A DNA stretch of 64,000 nt from assembly GCF_014197035.1 (NCBI RefSeq), contig NZ_JACIEU010000008.1, positions 1 to 64,000 of the forward strand, given 5' to 3'. This DNA is from Sphingobium scionense (lineage in GTDB: Bacteria; Pseudomonadota; Alphaproteobacteria; Sphingomonadales; Sphingomonadaceae). This document shows, one piece after another, positions 51,521-59,897 of this stretch. The translations under genes were made by a program, and so were the position numbers. The notes below the pieces were generated by a model. The model was not told where the DNA came from, searched no databases, and worked only from the letters and a program-made list of their open reading frames with translations. Each line of letters starts with the position of its first letter. Positions within the stretch are counted from its first letter, which is position 1.

Positions 51521-52939
51521 TCAGGTGCGAGCGTGGAGCCGTTCGCCGACCATCCGCAGATCGGCGACGAAGCGGGCCTGTTCTTCCGCCTGACGATCGG
51601 GGTCGGGCAGGCGCAGCAGGTAGCTGGGATGGACGGTGATCCAGGCTTCGGCGCCGTCGTCGAGCGGGATGGGACGACCGCGCATCTGGCTGATCGTTAC
51701 CGGCTTGCCCAGCAGGGCGCGGGCGGCGGTGGCGCCCAGGGCGACGATGATGCGCGGGCGGATCAGGTCCAGTTCCTGCTCCAGCCACCAGCGGCAGGCC
51801 TTGATCTCCGGCACGTCCGGCGTCTGGTGCAGGCGGCGCTTGCCGCGCTGTTCATATTTGAAATGCTTGACGGCGTTGGTGACATAGGCGCGCGCCCGAT
51901 CCACGCCGGCCTCGGCCAGCGCGGCGTCGAACAAGTGGCCGGCGGGGCCGACAAAGGGGCGACCAGCCAGATCCTCCTGATCGCCCGGCTGTTCGCCGAT
52001 GAAGAGCAAAGATGCGTCGAGCGGACCTTCGCCAAACACGGTGTGCGTGGCTGGCCCGTGCAAGGGGCAGCGGGTGCAGGCCATCGCCTCGTCACGCAGC
52101 GCCTGCCAGGCGGCGCGGCTATTGCCGGTGCGGGGGCCGGTGCGGGCCGCGGGGCGGGGAGCGGTGGCGATCATCGCCGCCTCGCGCGCCTGGGCGCCGG
52201 CGACCAGATCGGGGATGAGGGCGGCTTCGGGCAGATTGCGCCAATATTTGCGCGGCATTTCCGACAGCATCGCCCCGGTCTTCAGTCGGGCCGGGTTGAA
52301 GATGGCGGCATAATAGCCCTTCCACACATCTTCGACGGGATCCTCTGCCGGGGCGTCGCCGCGCTGCGCCCCGGGGCCTTCGGTCAGCACTTCGCCATCC
52401 CAATGGATACTGATTTCCGGTGTCAGGATCGACCAGCGCATCGACGCGAAGCGGCGGGTGAAGAAGCCGGCATTGGCGCGGACGATATGATGGTCCGGCT
52501 CGAACCAGGCGATGAAGCGGGGGCCGTCGCCTTCATCCAGTTCTCGGAAGCGGACGAAGGCGCGCATCTTGTGGATATCGCGCCGCACCGCCTTGGCCAG
52601 ATCCTCGACCCGGCGCAGCAGCGGGTCAGCGCGGTCGTCCATCCGGCCCGGCCGAGCACGCACCGCCAGCAACAGGCTGTAGAGCAGCGCGAAGCGGGCG
52701 GGATCGCGATGCAGGATCGCGCTGCGCGCCAGTTCGACGAAGGCGCGCGGCACGGGAAAGGCTGCGTTCGCCGGGGTGGCGGGCAGGGGCGTCGCATCGC
52801 TGCCGAACAGGTCGGGCGCAGCGCTGCCCGCAACATCCCACAGGATGGCGTCGGCGGGAACGGTGGCGAGAGCCAGCGCGCGGGCGGCGTCGCGCCAGCC
52901 CTCAAAATCGTCCGGCCCCGCCAGCGTCACCCGATACAT
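51521..52939 (-). CDS. udgX: UdgX uracil-DNA glycosylase fused to a TIGR03915-type domain
   Basis: A 472-residue fusion. Residues 1 to about 240 match the DUF4130/TIGR03915 DNA-repair-associated domain (RFRELDEGDGPRFIAWFEPD, SILTPEISIHWDGE, WKGYYAAIFNPARLKTGAML). Residues 280-465 are a family-4-like UDG: Cys288 and Cys291 (CTRCPL), GEQPGDQEDLAGRPFVGPAG, KHF with His359 where family 4 has Cys, and KRRLHQTP with His371, the residue by which UdgX links covalently to DNA at uracil. The companion radical-SAM protein is 1 kb upstream on the same strand. It lies 10 bases after the hemerythrin gene. Confidence 0.92.
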   Translation of the reverse strand: MYRVTLAGPDDFEGWRDAARALALATVPADAILWDVAGSAAPDLFGSDATPLPATPANAAFPVPRAFVELARSAILHRDPARFALLYSLLLAVRARPGRMDDRADPLLRRVEDLAKAVRRDIHKMRAFVRFRELDEGDGPRFIAWFEPDHHIVRANAGFFTRRFASMRWSILTPEISIHWDGEVLTEGPGAQRGDAPAEDPVEDVWKGYYAAIFNPARLKTGAMLSEMPRKYWRNLPEAALIPDLVAGAQAREAAMIATAPRPAARTGPRTGNSRAAWQALRDEAMACTRCPLHGPATHTVFGEGPLDASLLFIGEQPGDQEDLAGRPFVGPAGHLFDAALAEAGVDRARAYVTNAVKHFKYEQRGKRRLHQTPDVPEIKACRWWLEQELDLIRPRIIVALGATAARALLGKPVTISQMRGRPIPLDDGAEAWITVHPSYLLRLPDPDRQAEEQARFVADLRMVGERLHART

Positions 52940-52949
52940 GGTGGTCCGG

Positions 52950-53420
52950 TCAGTCCTCCGCCTCGGCGCGGGCCAGTTCGGCGGGCTTGCGCTTGGCGAA
53001 GAGCTTCGCCAGTTCCTCCTCCTTGGCCTTGCTCAGTTCCTTGGTCGCGGCCGGGAACATCTCCTCCTCTTCCTCGTCGATATGGTGGAGATAGCGTTTC
53101 TTGAGCTGGTCGAAGGTGCGGCGCCAGGCGTCGCCGTTGAATTTGAGGCCGTCCAGCTCCTCCAGATAATCGTCGATTTCCTTATGCTCGGACACGCTGT
53201 GCTGGGCGTCCTCGCGCAGGTCCGGCTGGGCGAGCATGGTGGCGTAGAGGGTTTCCTCCTCGGCGGCGGCATGGGCGGTCACCTCGACCTTGAACTGGTC
53301 GAACAGCTTTTCCAGTCGTTCGTCATCCTTTTCGCGCATGGCTTCCGCCATCTTGGCGAACAGCTGGCGATGGGCGTCATGATCCTGTTTCAGGCGATCG
53401 AAGATATTGGCGTCGGCCAC
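52950..53420 (-). CDS. Hemerythrin HHE-domain protein
   Basis: A 156-residue four-helix protein with the iron-binding His/Glu pattern: LKQDHDAHRQLFAKM, VTAHAAAEEETLYATM, SEHKEIDDYLEELD and LHHIDEEEEEMFP. It would bind a di-iron centre and sense or store oxygen, nitric oxide or peroxide. The GTG start at 53420 has AAGGAGG well placed upstream. It sits inside the UdgX / radical-SAM run, which is unusual for this repair pair. Confidence 0.88.
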   Translation of the reverse strand: MADANIFDRLKQDHDAHRQLFAKMAEAMREKDDERLEKLFDQFKVEVTAHAAAEEETLYATMLAQPDLREDAQHSVSEHKEIDDYLEELDGLKFNGDAWRRTFDQLKKRYLHHIDEEEEEMFPAATKELSKAKEEELAKLFAKRKPAELARAEAED

Positions 53421-53481
53421 GGGCAATCCTCCTTCAAGCGATGAAGGAGGAAACGAGAATTGGGCGGAAAGGGTCCGGCGC

Positions 53482-53838
53482 CTAGCCGAACAGCGCGTGG
53501 AAGATGATCGCGACCGGAATCCAGAGCAGCGCGCCCAACAGGCTGGTGGCCCAGAGCTGAAGCAGGTCGCGCCGGAAGCGCAGGCGCAGCCCGGCATGGG
53601 ACAGGCCACTATGGTCGAGCATCTGCCAGCGATGTTCGAGCGCGCGCGCGGCGATGGCGAAACCGCCGATCGCGATGATGACGCCGAGGTGCAGGACCAG
53701 CGAGCCGCCCATCTTCGCGACGATGAAGATCTGAAGCAGGCAGAAGACGACAAGGGCGGCCGCAAGGTGGGTGCTGATCCGCTTGGCAAAGCCGGTGCCG
53801 TTGCGCCCGGTGGCCTGAATGTCGAAAAGTGTCGCCAA
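53482..53838 (-). CDS. Small membrane protein in the DNA-repair operon
   Basis: A 118-residue protein with three hydrophobic helices (HLAAALVVFCLLQIFIVAKM, VLHLGVIIAIGGFAIAARAL, LWATSLLGALLWIPVAIIFH). No family is named with confidence. The TTG start at 53838 follows GGGGATCGGGAC. It lies between the radical-SAM and hemerythrin genes on the same strand, about 60-80 bases from each. Confidence 0.7.
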   Translation of the reverse strand: MATLFDIQATGRNGTGFAKRISTHLAAALVVFCLLQIFIVAKMGGSLVLHLGVIIAIGGFAIAARALEHRWQMLDHSGLSHAGLRLRFRRDLLQLWATSLLGALLWIPVAIIFHALFG

Positions 53839-53920
53839 AGTCCCGATCCCCTTGCTGATCGTGTTACAAGAGTTTCATGAACTGTGCTTGCGATCAACCG
53901 CAAAATTGCCTCGCTTCCCC

Positions 53921-55162
53921 TTAAAAAAGTTCCATCTGCGTGGCCGGACGCCGCAACTGCGCGGACAGATCGACTCGGTCGGCCAACTGGACCGGGCGCC
54001 AGTCGGCGGTGATGAGGAAGGGGCGCAGCTTGACGATCGATGTGGTCAGGCGACCGACATCCTCCAGTCGCAGCCGGCGATGGCTGCGGCTGGCAAGGAT
54101 GCGGTCGACCGCCTTTACCCCCAGGCCGGGCACGCGCAGCAGCAGTTCGCGTGGTGCGCGGTTGACGTCGACCGGGAAGCTGGCGCGATGCTGCAACGCC
54201 CAGGCGAGCTTGGGATCGATGTCGAGCGGCAGGCAGCCGCTGTCCCTGTCGGTCGCGGCGGCGATCTCCGTGGCGGAATAGCCGTAGAAGCGCATCATCC
54301 AGTCCGACTGGTAGAGCCGATGTTCGCGCATCAGCGGCGGACGCTGGAGCGGCAGCACACTGCTGGGCGAGGGGATGGGGGAGAAGGCGCTGTAATAGAC
54401 GCGGCGCAGCCGGTGCCGGTCATAGAGGCTGCTGGCCCGCTGGATGATGGCGCGATCGTCGGCGGCATCGGCACCGACGATCATCTGGGTCGACTGGCCG
54501 GCCGGGGCAAAGCGCGGGGCATGGCGATATTTGCGGCGGGCGTCGCCCATATCGTCCATCTGGTTGCGCATCTGCGCCATCGCGTCCTCGATCCGGCCGC
54601 CGTCCTTTTCGGGGGCCAGGCGCTTGAGGCCCGGTTCGGTCGGCAGTTCGACGTTGATCGACAGCCGGTCGGCGTGCAGCCCTGCCTGACGCAGCAGTTC
54701 CGGATCGGCGTCGGGAATGGTCTTCAAATGGATATAGCCGCGAAACTCATGATCCTCGCGCAGGCTGCGGGCGACCTCGACCATCTGCTCCATCGTATAG
54801 TCGGACGAGCGGATGATGCCGGAGGAGAGGAACAGCCCCTCGATATAGTTGCGGCGATAGAAGCTGAGCGTGAGATCGACCACCTCGCGCGCGGTGAAGC
54901 GGGCGCGGCGGACATCGCTCGACCGGCGGTTGATGCAATAATGGCAGTCGAAGATGCAGCTGTTGGTCAGCAGGATTTTCAGCAGTGAGATGCAGCGGCC
55001 GTCGGGCGCATAGGCATGGCAAATGCCCATGCCTTCGGTCGAGCCTATCCCCTTGCCGTCGCGCGAATCCCGCTTGGTCGTGCCGGACGAGGCGCAGGAC
55101 GCATCATATTTGGCGGCATCGGCAAGGATTTCGAGCTTTTCACGGGTGGACAGGGCGGACAT
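53921..55162 (-). CDS. Radical-SAM DNA modification/repair protein with HhH motif
   Basis: A 413-residue protein. The radical-SAM cluster motif is Cys69-X3-Cys73-X2-Cys76 (SCIFDCHYC). GIGSTEGMGICHAYAPDGRC and LSSGIIRSSDYTMEQMVEVA are conserved in the TIGR03916 family. A C-terminal helix-hairpin-helix (LLLRVPGLGVKAVDRILASR) indicates DNA binding. The family occurs almost always with the TIGR03915/UDG fusion found at 51521. The reaction is unknown; a role in repair of modified or damaged DNA is inferred from the partner. It starts 44 bases after the histidine kinase stop. Confidence 0.93.
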   Translation of the reverse strand: MSALSTREKLEILADAAKYDASCASSGTTKRDSRDGKGIGSTEGMGICHAYAPDGRCISLLKILLTNSCIFDCHYCINRRSSDVRRARFTAREVVDLTLSFYRRNYIEGLFLSSGIIRSSDYTMEQMVEVARSLREDHEFRGYIHLKTIPDADPELLRQAGLHADRLSINVELPTEPGLKRLAPEKDGGRIEDAMAQMRNQMDDMGDARRKYRHAPRFAPAGQSTQMIVGADAADDRAIIQRASSLYDRHRLRRVYYSAFSPIPSPSSVLPLQRPPLMREHRLYQSDWMMRFYGYSATEIAAATDRDSGCLPLDIDPKLAWALQHRASFPVDVNRAPRELLLRVPGLGVKAVDRILASRSHRRLRLEDVGRLTTSIVKLRPFLITADWRPVQLADRVDLSAQLRRPATQMELF

Positions 55163-55206
55163 ATGTTCATGTTACGTTCCTGAATCCGGCTTGTCCATAA
55201 TCCAGA

Positions 55207-57069
55207 TCAGGCTGGTTCCTCGTCCAGCACCTGGCGCACCTTGCCGGCGAGCTGGTCCATGGTGAAGGGCTTGGCCAGGAAGGCGACGCCGGGATCGAGC
55301 ATGCCGTTATGGACGATGGCGTTGCGGGTATAGCCGGTGGTGTAGAGGACGCGCAGCTCTGGTCGGTCGGCACGGGCGCGGTCGGCCAGGATGCGGCCGT
55401 TGATGCCGGGCATGACGATGTCGGTGAACAGCAGGTCGACCCGCGGTTCGATCGCCAGCATCGCCAGCGCCTGCTCGCCGTCGGCCGCCTGAACGATGGT
55501 GTAGCCAAGTTCGCGTAGCGAATCGACGGACATGTGGCGCACCCGATCCTCATCCTCGACCACCAGGATGATCTCATCCCCCTGAGCGCGGGGCAGGTCT
55601 GGCGCGATGGCAGGCGCAACGGGATCGGTGGCTATCGTGCCATAATGGCGCGGCAGGTAGATCTTGATCGTGCTGCCCTGACCGGGTTCGGAATAGATTT
55701 TCACATGGCCGTGCGACTGGCGGACGAAGCCGAACACCTGGCTGAGGCCCAGACCCGTGCCCTTGCCCACGCCCTTGGTGGTGAAGAAGGGATCGAAGGC
55801 GCGCTCGACCACGTCGGGCGTCATGCCGGTGCCGCTGTCGGTGACCGATACCAGCACATATTGGCCGGGAACGACCTCCGCATGGGCGGCGGCATAGGCA
55901 TCGTCCAGATAGGCATTGCCGGTCTCGACAGTCAGTCGGCCGCCACCGGGCATGGCGTCGCGGCCGTTGACGCACAGGTTCAGGATCGCCGCTTCCAGCT
56001 GGCCGGGGTCGATGCTGGCCCGCCACAGGCCGCCGGCCAGCACGGTTTCCACCCGCACCCGCTCGCCGATCGTCCGGCGCAGCATGTCCGACATGCCGCC
56101 CACCAGCTTGTTGAGGTCGGTCGGCTGCGGCGCCAGTGGTTGCTGGCGGGAAAAGGCGAGCAGCCGCGCGGTCAGTTGCGCGGCGCGCTGTGCGCCCTCG
56201 GTCGCATTGTCGAGGCCGCTGCTGATGCGTCGGTCGGTATCGGCGGGCAGGCGGCGGCGCGCCATGTCGAGCGAGCCGATGACGACCGCAAGCATATTGT
56301 TGAAGTCATGGGCGATGCCGCCGGTGAGCTGGCCGATCGATTCCATCTTCTGCAACTGACGGACCTGGGCCTCCATCGCCGTGCGCTGTTCCGCTTCGCT
56401 GACCAGCCGGGCATTGGCGTCGGTGAGCGCTCGTTCGCTGACGATCGCCTCGATCATGCGGCGACGCGCATTGCGCAGCGCCAGCAGGCCCAGGATGATG
56501 ACCAAAGCCGCGCTGATGGCCAGGCTGGTGGTGACCCAGAAGCTCAGCCGGTTGGCCTCGATACTGCGCAGGCGCAGCAGGTCGGTCTCGCGCGCCTTCA
56601 TGGCGGTGATATGGGCATGGATGCCGGCCATCGACATCAGCCCCGGCGCGAAGGCGTTGGGATCGACCGGGCCGTTACGCCGCCGCAGTTCGATCCCGCC
56701 TTCCAGCAGGGTCAGGCGCTGCGCCAGCATCTGGCCCAGTCGGTCTGTCGCCTGCGCCTGGTCCGGATTGTCGCGGACATCGGCGCGCAATTGCGCGACC
56801 TCTCGCCGCCAGTCCGCCTTGAACGCGTCGAACGGCCCCAGGAAGGGATCCTGCCGGGTCAGCATATAGCCGCGCTGGGCGCTTTCGGCGGCCTGGACTC
56901 GCGACAGGATGACCGACAGGCGGTTTTCGACGCGCAGCGTATGATTGACCCAGCCGATTTCGGCCTGTTGGCTGCGGTAGAGCCAGATGGTGCCGCTCAC
57001 CGCAACGACGACGGTGGCAAGAGCGAGCAGCAGAACGACGAGGGATCGTTCGGGACGGAGCGCGTTCAT
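55207..57069 (-). CDS. CHASE3 hybrid sensor histidine kinase
   Basis: A 620-residue membrane kinase. Helix 1 (residues 9-31) and helix 2 (about 178-198) enclose a periplasmic CHASE3 domain. Next come a coiled region, the phosphoacceptor His254 in LTGGIAHDFNNMLAVVIGSL, the ATPase boxes (NLCVNGRDAMPGGGRLTVET; GTGMTPDVVERAFDPFFTTK; GKGTGLGLSQVFGFV) and a receiver with Asp550 in LLFTDIVMPGING. No DNA-binding output is attached. It may be the first gene of an operon with the radical-SAM, hemerythrin and UdgX genes, 44 bases upstream of them. Confidence 0.92.
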   Translation of the reverse strand: MNALRPERSLVVLLLALATVVVAVSGTIWLYRSQQAEIGWVNHTLRVENRLSVILSRVQAAESAQRGYMLTRQDPFLGPFDAFKADWRREVAQLRADVRDNPDQAQATDRLGQMLAQRLTLLEGGIELRRRNGPVDPNAFAPGLMSMAGIHAHITAMKARETDLLRLRSIEANRLSFWVTTSLAISAALVIILGLLALRNARRRMIEAIVSERALTDANARLVSEAEQRTAMEAQVRQLQKMESIGQLTGGIAHDFNNMLAVVIGSLDMARRRLPADTDRRISSGLDNATEGAQRAAQLTARLLAFSRQQPLAPQPTDLNKLVGGMSDMLRRTIGERVRVETVLAGGLWRASIDPGQLEAAILNLCVNGRDAMPGGGRLTVETGNAYLDDAYAAAHAEVVPGQYVLVSVTDSGTGMTPDVVERAFDPFFTTKGVGKGTGLGLSQVFGFVRQSHGHVKIYSEPGQGSTIKIYLPRHYGTIATDPVAPAIAPDLPRAQGDEIILVVEDEDRVRHMSVDSLRELGYTIVQAADGEQALAMLAIEPRVDLLFTDIVMPGINGRILADRARADRPELRVLYTTGYTRNAIVHNGMLDPGVAFLAKPFTMDQLAGKVRQVLDEEPA

Positions 57070-57188
57070 CTGGCCTTAATGGGCAATTAACAACGGTGGG
57101 GCAACCCGCTTGTGTCCGTTCCGCGACGGACCGTTACGGTTATGTTCGGGCGCTTCGTTGAACCGGTCGGCAAAGAGGGGACAGGATC

Positions 57189-58340
57189 ATGGACAGACGC
57201 GATTTTCTGGCGCGGGGCCTGGGCGGGCTGGGCGCCCTGTCGCTGGCGGCGGGGGCCGATGCGGCCACGTTGTTCGATCCGCTGGCCGGGCTGGAGCCGA
57301 TCCGTGCGACGCCCGACCGCATCTTCCGCATCACCGTCTGCCTGCGGCCCTTCCGTGCCGCCGGGCCGCGCATTGCGGTTGAAGAGGTCGGGCGCAAGCG
57401 GGTCGTCCATCATTATGGCCATGGCGGCAGCGGCTGGTCCTTGTCCTGGGGATCGGCCGAGGTCGCGGTCGGCATGGCGCTGGCCGAGGGGATGACGGAT
57501 ATTGCCGTGATCGGCGCCGGCGCGATCGGCCTTACCACCGCGCTCACGGCGCAGCGCGCCGGGGCGAAGGTGACGATCTATGCCAGGGAGCAATTTCCCG
57601 ACGTGCGATCGGCGCGGGCGACCGGCACCTGGTCGCCCGATTCACGGATCGCGATGGAAGGCGGTGTCGATGCCGGCTTTAGCGATCGCTGGGAGGCGAT
57701 GGCGCGGCGGTCCTTCGCTTTCTATCAGGGGCTGCTCGGCCTGCCGGGCGATCCGGTGGAATGGACCGACCGTTACATGCTGTCGGATGGTCCGGCCGTT
57801 GCGCCTACTGTCGAGATGGTGACGCCGGAGCGGCCCGATCGCTTCATTCGGCTGGAGGAGCGGCTGCATGACATCATGCCGCGATCGGTCGAGCTGGCGC
57901 CGGGCACGCATCCCTTCAGCACGCAGCGGGCACGGCGCAGCAGTTCGCTGACCTTCAATGTCGCCGACCTCGCCCATCAACTGACCACCGATTTCCTGAT
58001 CGGCGGCGGCCGCATCGTGCCGATGGAGTTGCACGCGCCAAATGATGTGGCGCGGCTGAAGCAGAAGACGGTTATCAACTGCACCGGCTATGGCGCGCGG
58101 GCATTGTGGCGGGACGAGAGCATCGTGCCGGTGCGCGGCCAGGTCGCCTGGCTGATCCCGCAGGCGGGCGCCACCTATGGCGTCTATCATGACAAGCTGG
58201 CGATGCTGGCGCGGCGCGACGGCATCGTGGTGCAGGAGGTCGGGGAGGACGACTGGTTCGGTTATGGCGACGCCAACGAGACGCCCGATCGCGAAGCTGC
58301 CGAGGCATCGGTGCGCAAGCTGGCCGGTTTCTGGAAATAG
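57189..58340 (+). CDS. Circularly permuted D-amino-acid-oxidase-like FAD protein
   Basis: A 383-residue FAD oxidoreductase with a Tat-type signal (DRRDFLARGLGGLGALSLAA). The block RITVCLRPFRAAGPRIAVEE followed by HHYGHGGSGWSLSWGSAE, normally at the C-terminus of D-amino-acid oxidases, comes first here. The FAD Rossmann motif AVIGAGAIGLTTALTAQRAG follows at about residue 105, where it would normally be at the N-terminus. The rest (ARATGTWSPDS, TVINCTGYGARALWRDE, VPVRGQVAWLIP) matches the family in order. The substrate would be a D-amino acid or related amine; export suggests action in the periplasm. Confidence 0.87.
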   Translation: MDRRDFLARGLGGLGALSLAAGADAATLFDPLAGLEPIRATPDRIFRITVCLRPFRAAGPRIAVEEVGRKRVVHHYGHGGSGWSLSWGSAEVAVGMALAEGMTDIAVIGAGAIGLTTALTAQRAGAKVTIYAREQFPDVRSARATGTWSPDSRIAMEGGVDAGFSDRWEAMARRSFAFYQGLLGLPGDPVEWTDRYMLSDGPAVAPTVEMVTPERPDRFIRLEERLHDIMPRSVELAPGTHPFSTQRARRSSSLTFNVADLAHQLTTDFLIGGGRIVPMELHAPNDVARLKQKTVINCTGYGARALWRDESIVPVRGQVAWLIPQAGATYGVYHDKLAMLARRDGIVVQEVGEDDWFGYGDANETPDREAAEASVRKLAGFWK

Positions 58341-58373
58341 CGCGCCGCCGTCCAGGCCCCCCATCCCCGCCCG

Positions 58374-59267
58374 TCAGGCGAAGACCAGCGACTGGTGCGC
58401 GCCGACCCCGGCCTTGACGCCCGATGCAGATGCGAAGGTCGCATTGTGCATGGGGGAGGTGGCGTCGCCGGCGGCATAGACGCCGGGCACCGAGGTCAGG
58501 CCCCAATTGTCGATGCTGATGAAGGGACCGGTCGGGCCATCCTCCAGCGCGCAGCCGAGCTGGACCGCGACATCGCTGCTGAGCCGCGTTCTCGGGGCGG
58601 TGAAGAGGGCCGACACTTCGATCGTCCGGCCGTCGGCCAGTTGCACGGCGCTCAGCGCAGGCGCGTCGCCGATCAGCGCGACGACGGGCACTCGCTCGAT
58701 CGCGACGCCGCGCGCCTCCAGCCGGGCGCGTTCGGCATCGTCCGGCTCATATTGGCCCTGGGTGAAATAGGTGGATGGCCCCCAGTCGGGGATCAGCGCA
58801 GCCTGATGCGCGGACATCGGGTGGTTGGCGATGATGCCCAGCGGATGGTCGCGCACTTCATAGCCATGGCAATAGGGACAGTGCAGCACCGTCTCGCCCC
58901 AGCGTTCCGCCATGCCGGGGATCGGCGGCAGCTCGTCGCTCACGCCGGTCGCCAATATCAGCCGCCGGGCCAGCCGGGTTTCGCCGCTGACGAGGGTCAG
59001 GGCGAAGCCGTCGCTGGCGTGGGTGGCATGGCGCACTTCGCCAGCCAGCATCCGGGCGGTGGGATAGGCGAGCAACTGCCGTTCGGCATCGCGGATGATG
59101 GCGCGGGGCGTGCGGCCATCCTGGCCCAGGAAACCATGGGCGGCGTCGGCAAAGCGGTTCCGTGGCAGGCCGGCATCGATCAGCAGCACATCCTGCCGCG
59201 CGCGGGCGAGCTGCATCGCCGCCGACTGGCCGGCAAAGCTGCCGCCGATCACGATCACGTCATGCAT
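58374..59267 (-). CDS. Thioredoxin-reductase-like NAD(P)/FAD oxidoreductase
   Basis: A 297-residue flavoprotein with FAD motif VIVIGGSFAGQSAAMQLARA, the redox pair CPYCHGYE in the NADPH domain and GVYAAGDATSPMHNATFASA at the end. The second Rossmann fold lacks a clear GxGxxG (PLGIIANHPMS), so NADPH binding may be altered or lost, as in ferredoxin-dependent or oxidase-like relatives. The start at 59267 follows AAAGGAAG. It is divergent from an Rrf2 regulator, which probably controls it. Confidence 0.87.
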   Translation of the reverse strand: MHDVIVIGGSFAGQSAAMQLARARQDVLLIDAGLPRNRFADAAHGFLGQDGRTPRAIIRDAERQLLAYPTARMLAGEVRHATHASDGFALTLVSGETRLARRLILATGVSDELPPIPGMAERWGETVLHCPYCHGYEVRDHPLGIIANHPMSAHQAALIPDWGPSTYFTQGQYEPDDAERARLEARGVAIERVPVVALIGDAPALSAVQLADGRTIEVSALFTAPRTRLSSDVAVQLGCALEDGPTGPFISIDNWGLTSVPGVYAAGDATSPMHNATFASASGVKAGVGAHQSLVFA

Positions 59268-59302
59268 GGGTCTTCCTTTCAATGGCTGCGTCGAATCACG
59301 AT

Positions 59303-59354
59303 ACTTGATAAGTTACATAATCCGGCCAACCTGATTTGCAACAATTGATGTTGC
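59303..59354. promoter_or_regulatory. Paired inverted repeats between TrxR-like and Rrf2 genes
   Basis: ACTT-GAT-AAGT (59303-59313) and GCAACA-ATTGA-TGTTGC (59338-59354) lie in the 119-base divergent region. The second is perfect, lies 33 bases before the Rrf2 start and is a likely Rrf2 operator. Confidence 0.45.
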
Positions 59355-59386
59355 GTGATAGGCGGGCGGAAAAGGAGACGCCTGCG

Positions 59387-59851
59387 ATGCAGCTGGATGC
59401 GCGCCTGTCGAGAATGCTGCACATCCTGATCCACATGGATCGGCTGGACGGTCCGATGACGTCGGAGCTGGCGGCGCAGATGCTGCGCACCAATCCGGTG
59501 GTGGTGCGACGGACGATGGCGGGCCTGCGCGACGCGGGCTATGTCCGCTCGGAAAAGGGGCATGGCGGCGGCTGGACCCTGGCCCGTCCGCTCGACGCGA
59601 TCCGTATCCTCGACATTTATCGCGCGGTGGGCGAGCCGCGCATCTTTTCGATCGGGCCGGCCGACCCCGATCCGCAATGCCTGGTCGAACAGGCGGTCAA
59701 CGCCTCCATGGCGGCCGCGATGCAGGAAGCGGAGGCGATGCTGATCGCCCGGCTGGGACAGGTGACGCTAGCGCAGATCGCGGCGGATTTCGACCAGCGT
59801 TATGCCGCGCTGCTGGCGACCGGTGCGATCGAGCCGCTGACCGGCCATTGA
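59387..59851 (+). CDS. Rrf2-family transcriptional regulator
   Basis: A 154-residue winged-helix protein of the Rrf2 family (MTSELAAQMLRTNPVVVRRT, LRDAGYVRSEKGHGGGWTLA). It has only one Cys (PDPQCLVEQAV), so it lacks the three-Cys iron-sulfur site of IscR; it may sense thiol state, like YwnA relatives. The start at 59387 follows AAAGGAGA. It is divergent from the thioredoxin-reductase-like gene. Confidence 0.9.
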   Translation: MQLDARLSRMLHILIHMDRLDGPMTSELAAQMLRTNPVVVRRTMAGLRDAGYVRSEKGHGGGWTLARPLDAIRILDIYRAVGEPRIFSIGPADPDPQCLVEQAVNASMAAAMQEAEAMLIARLGQVTLAQIAADFDQRYAALLATGAIEPLTGH

Positions 59852-59897
59852 GCCAAGCGGCTTGCCAACCGGCTGTGGCGCGGCCATCAGGCGGGGC

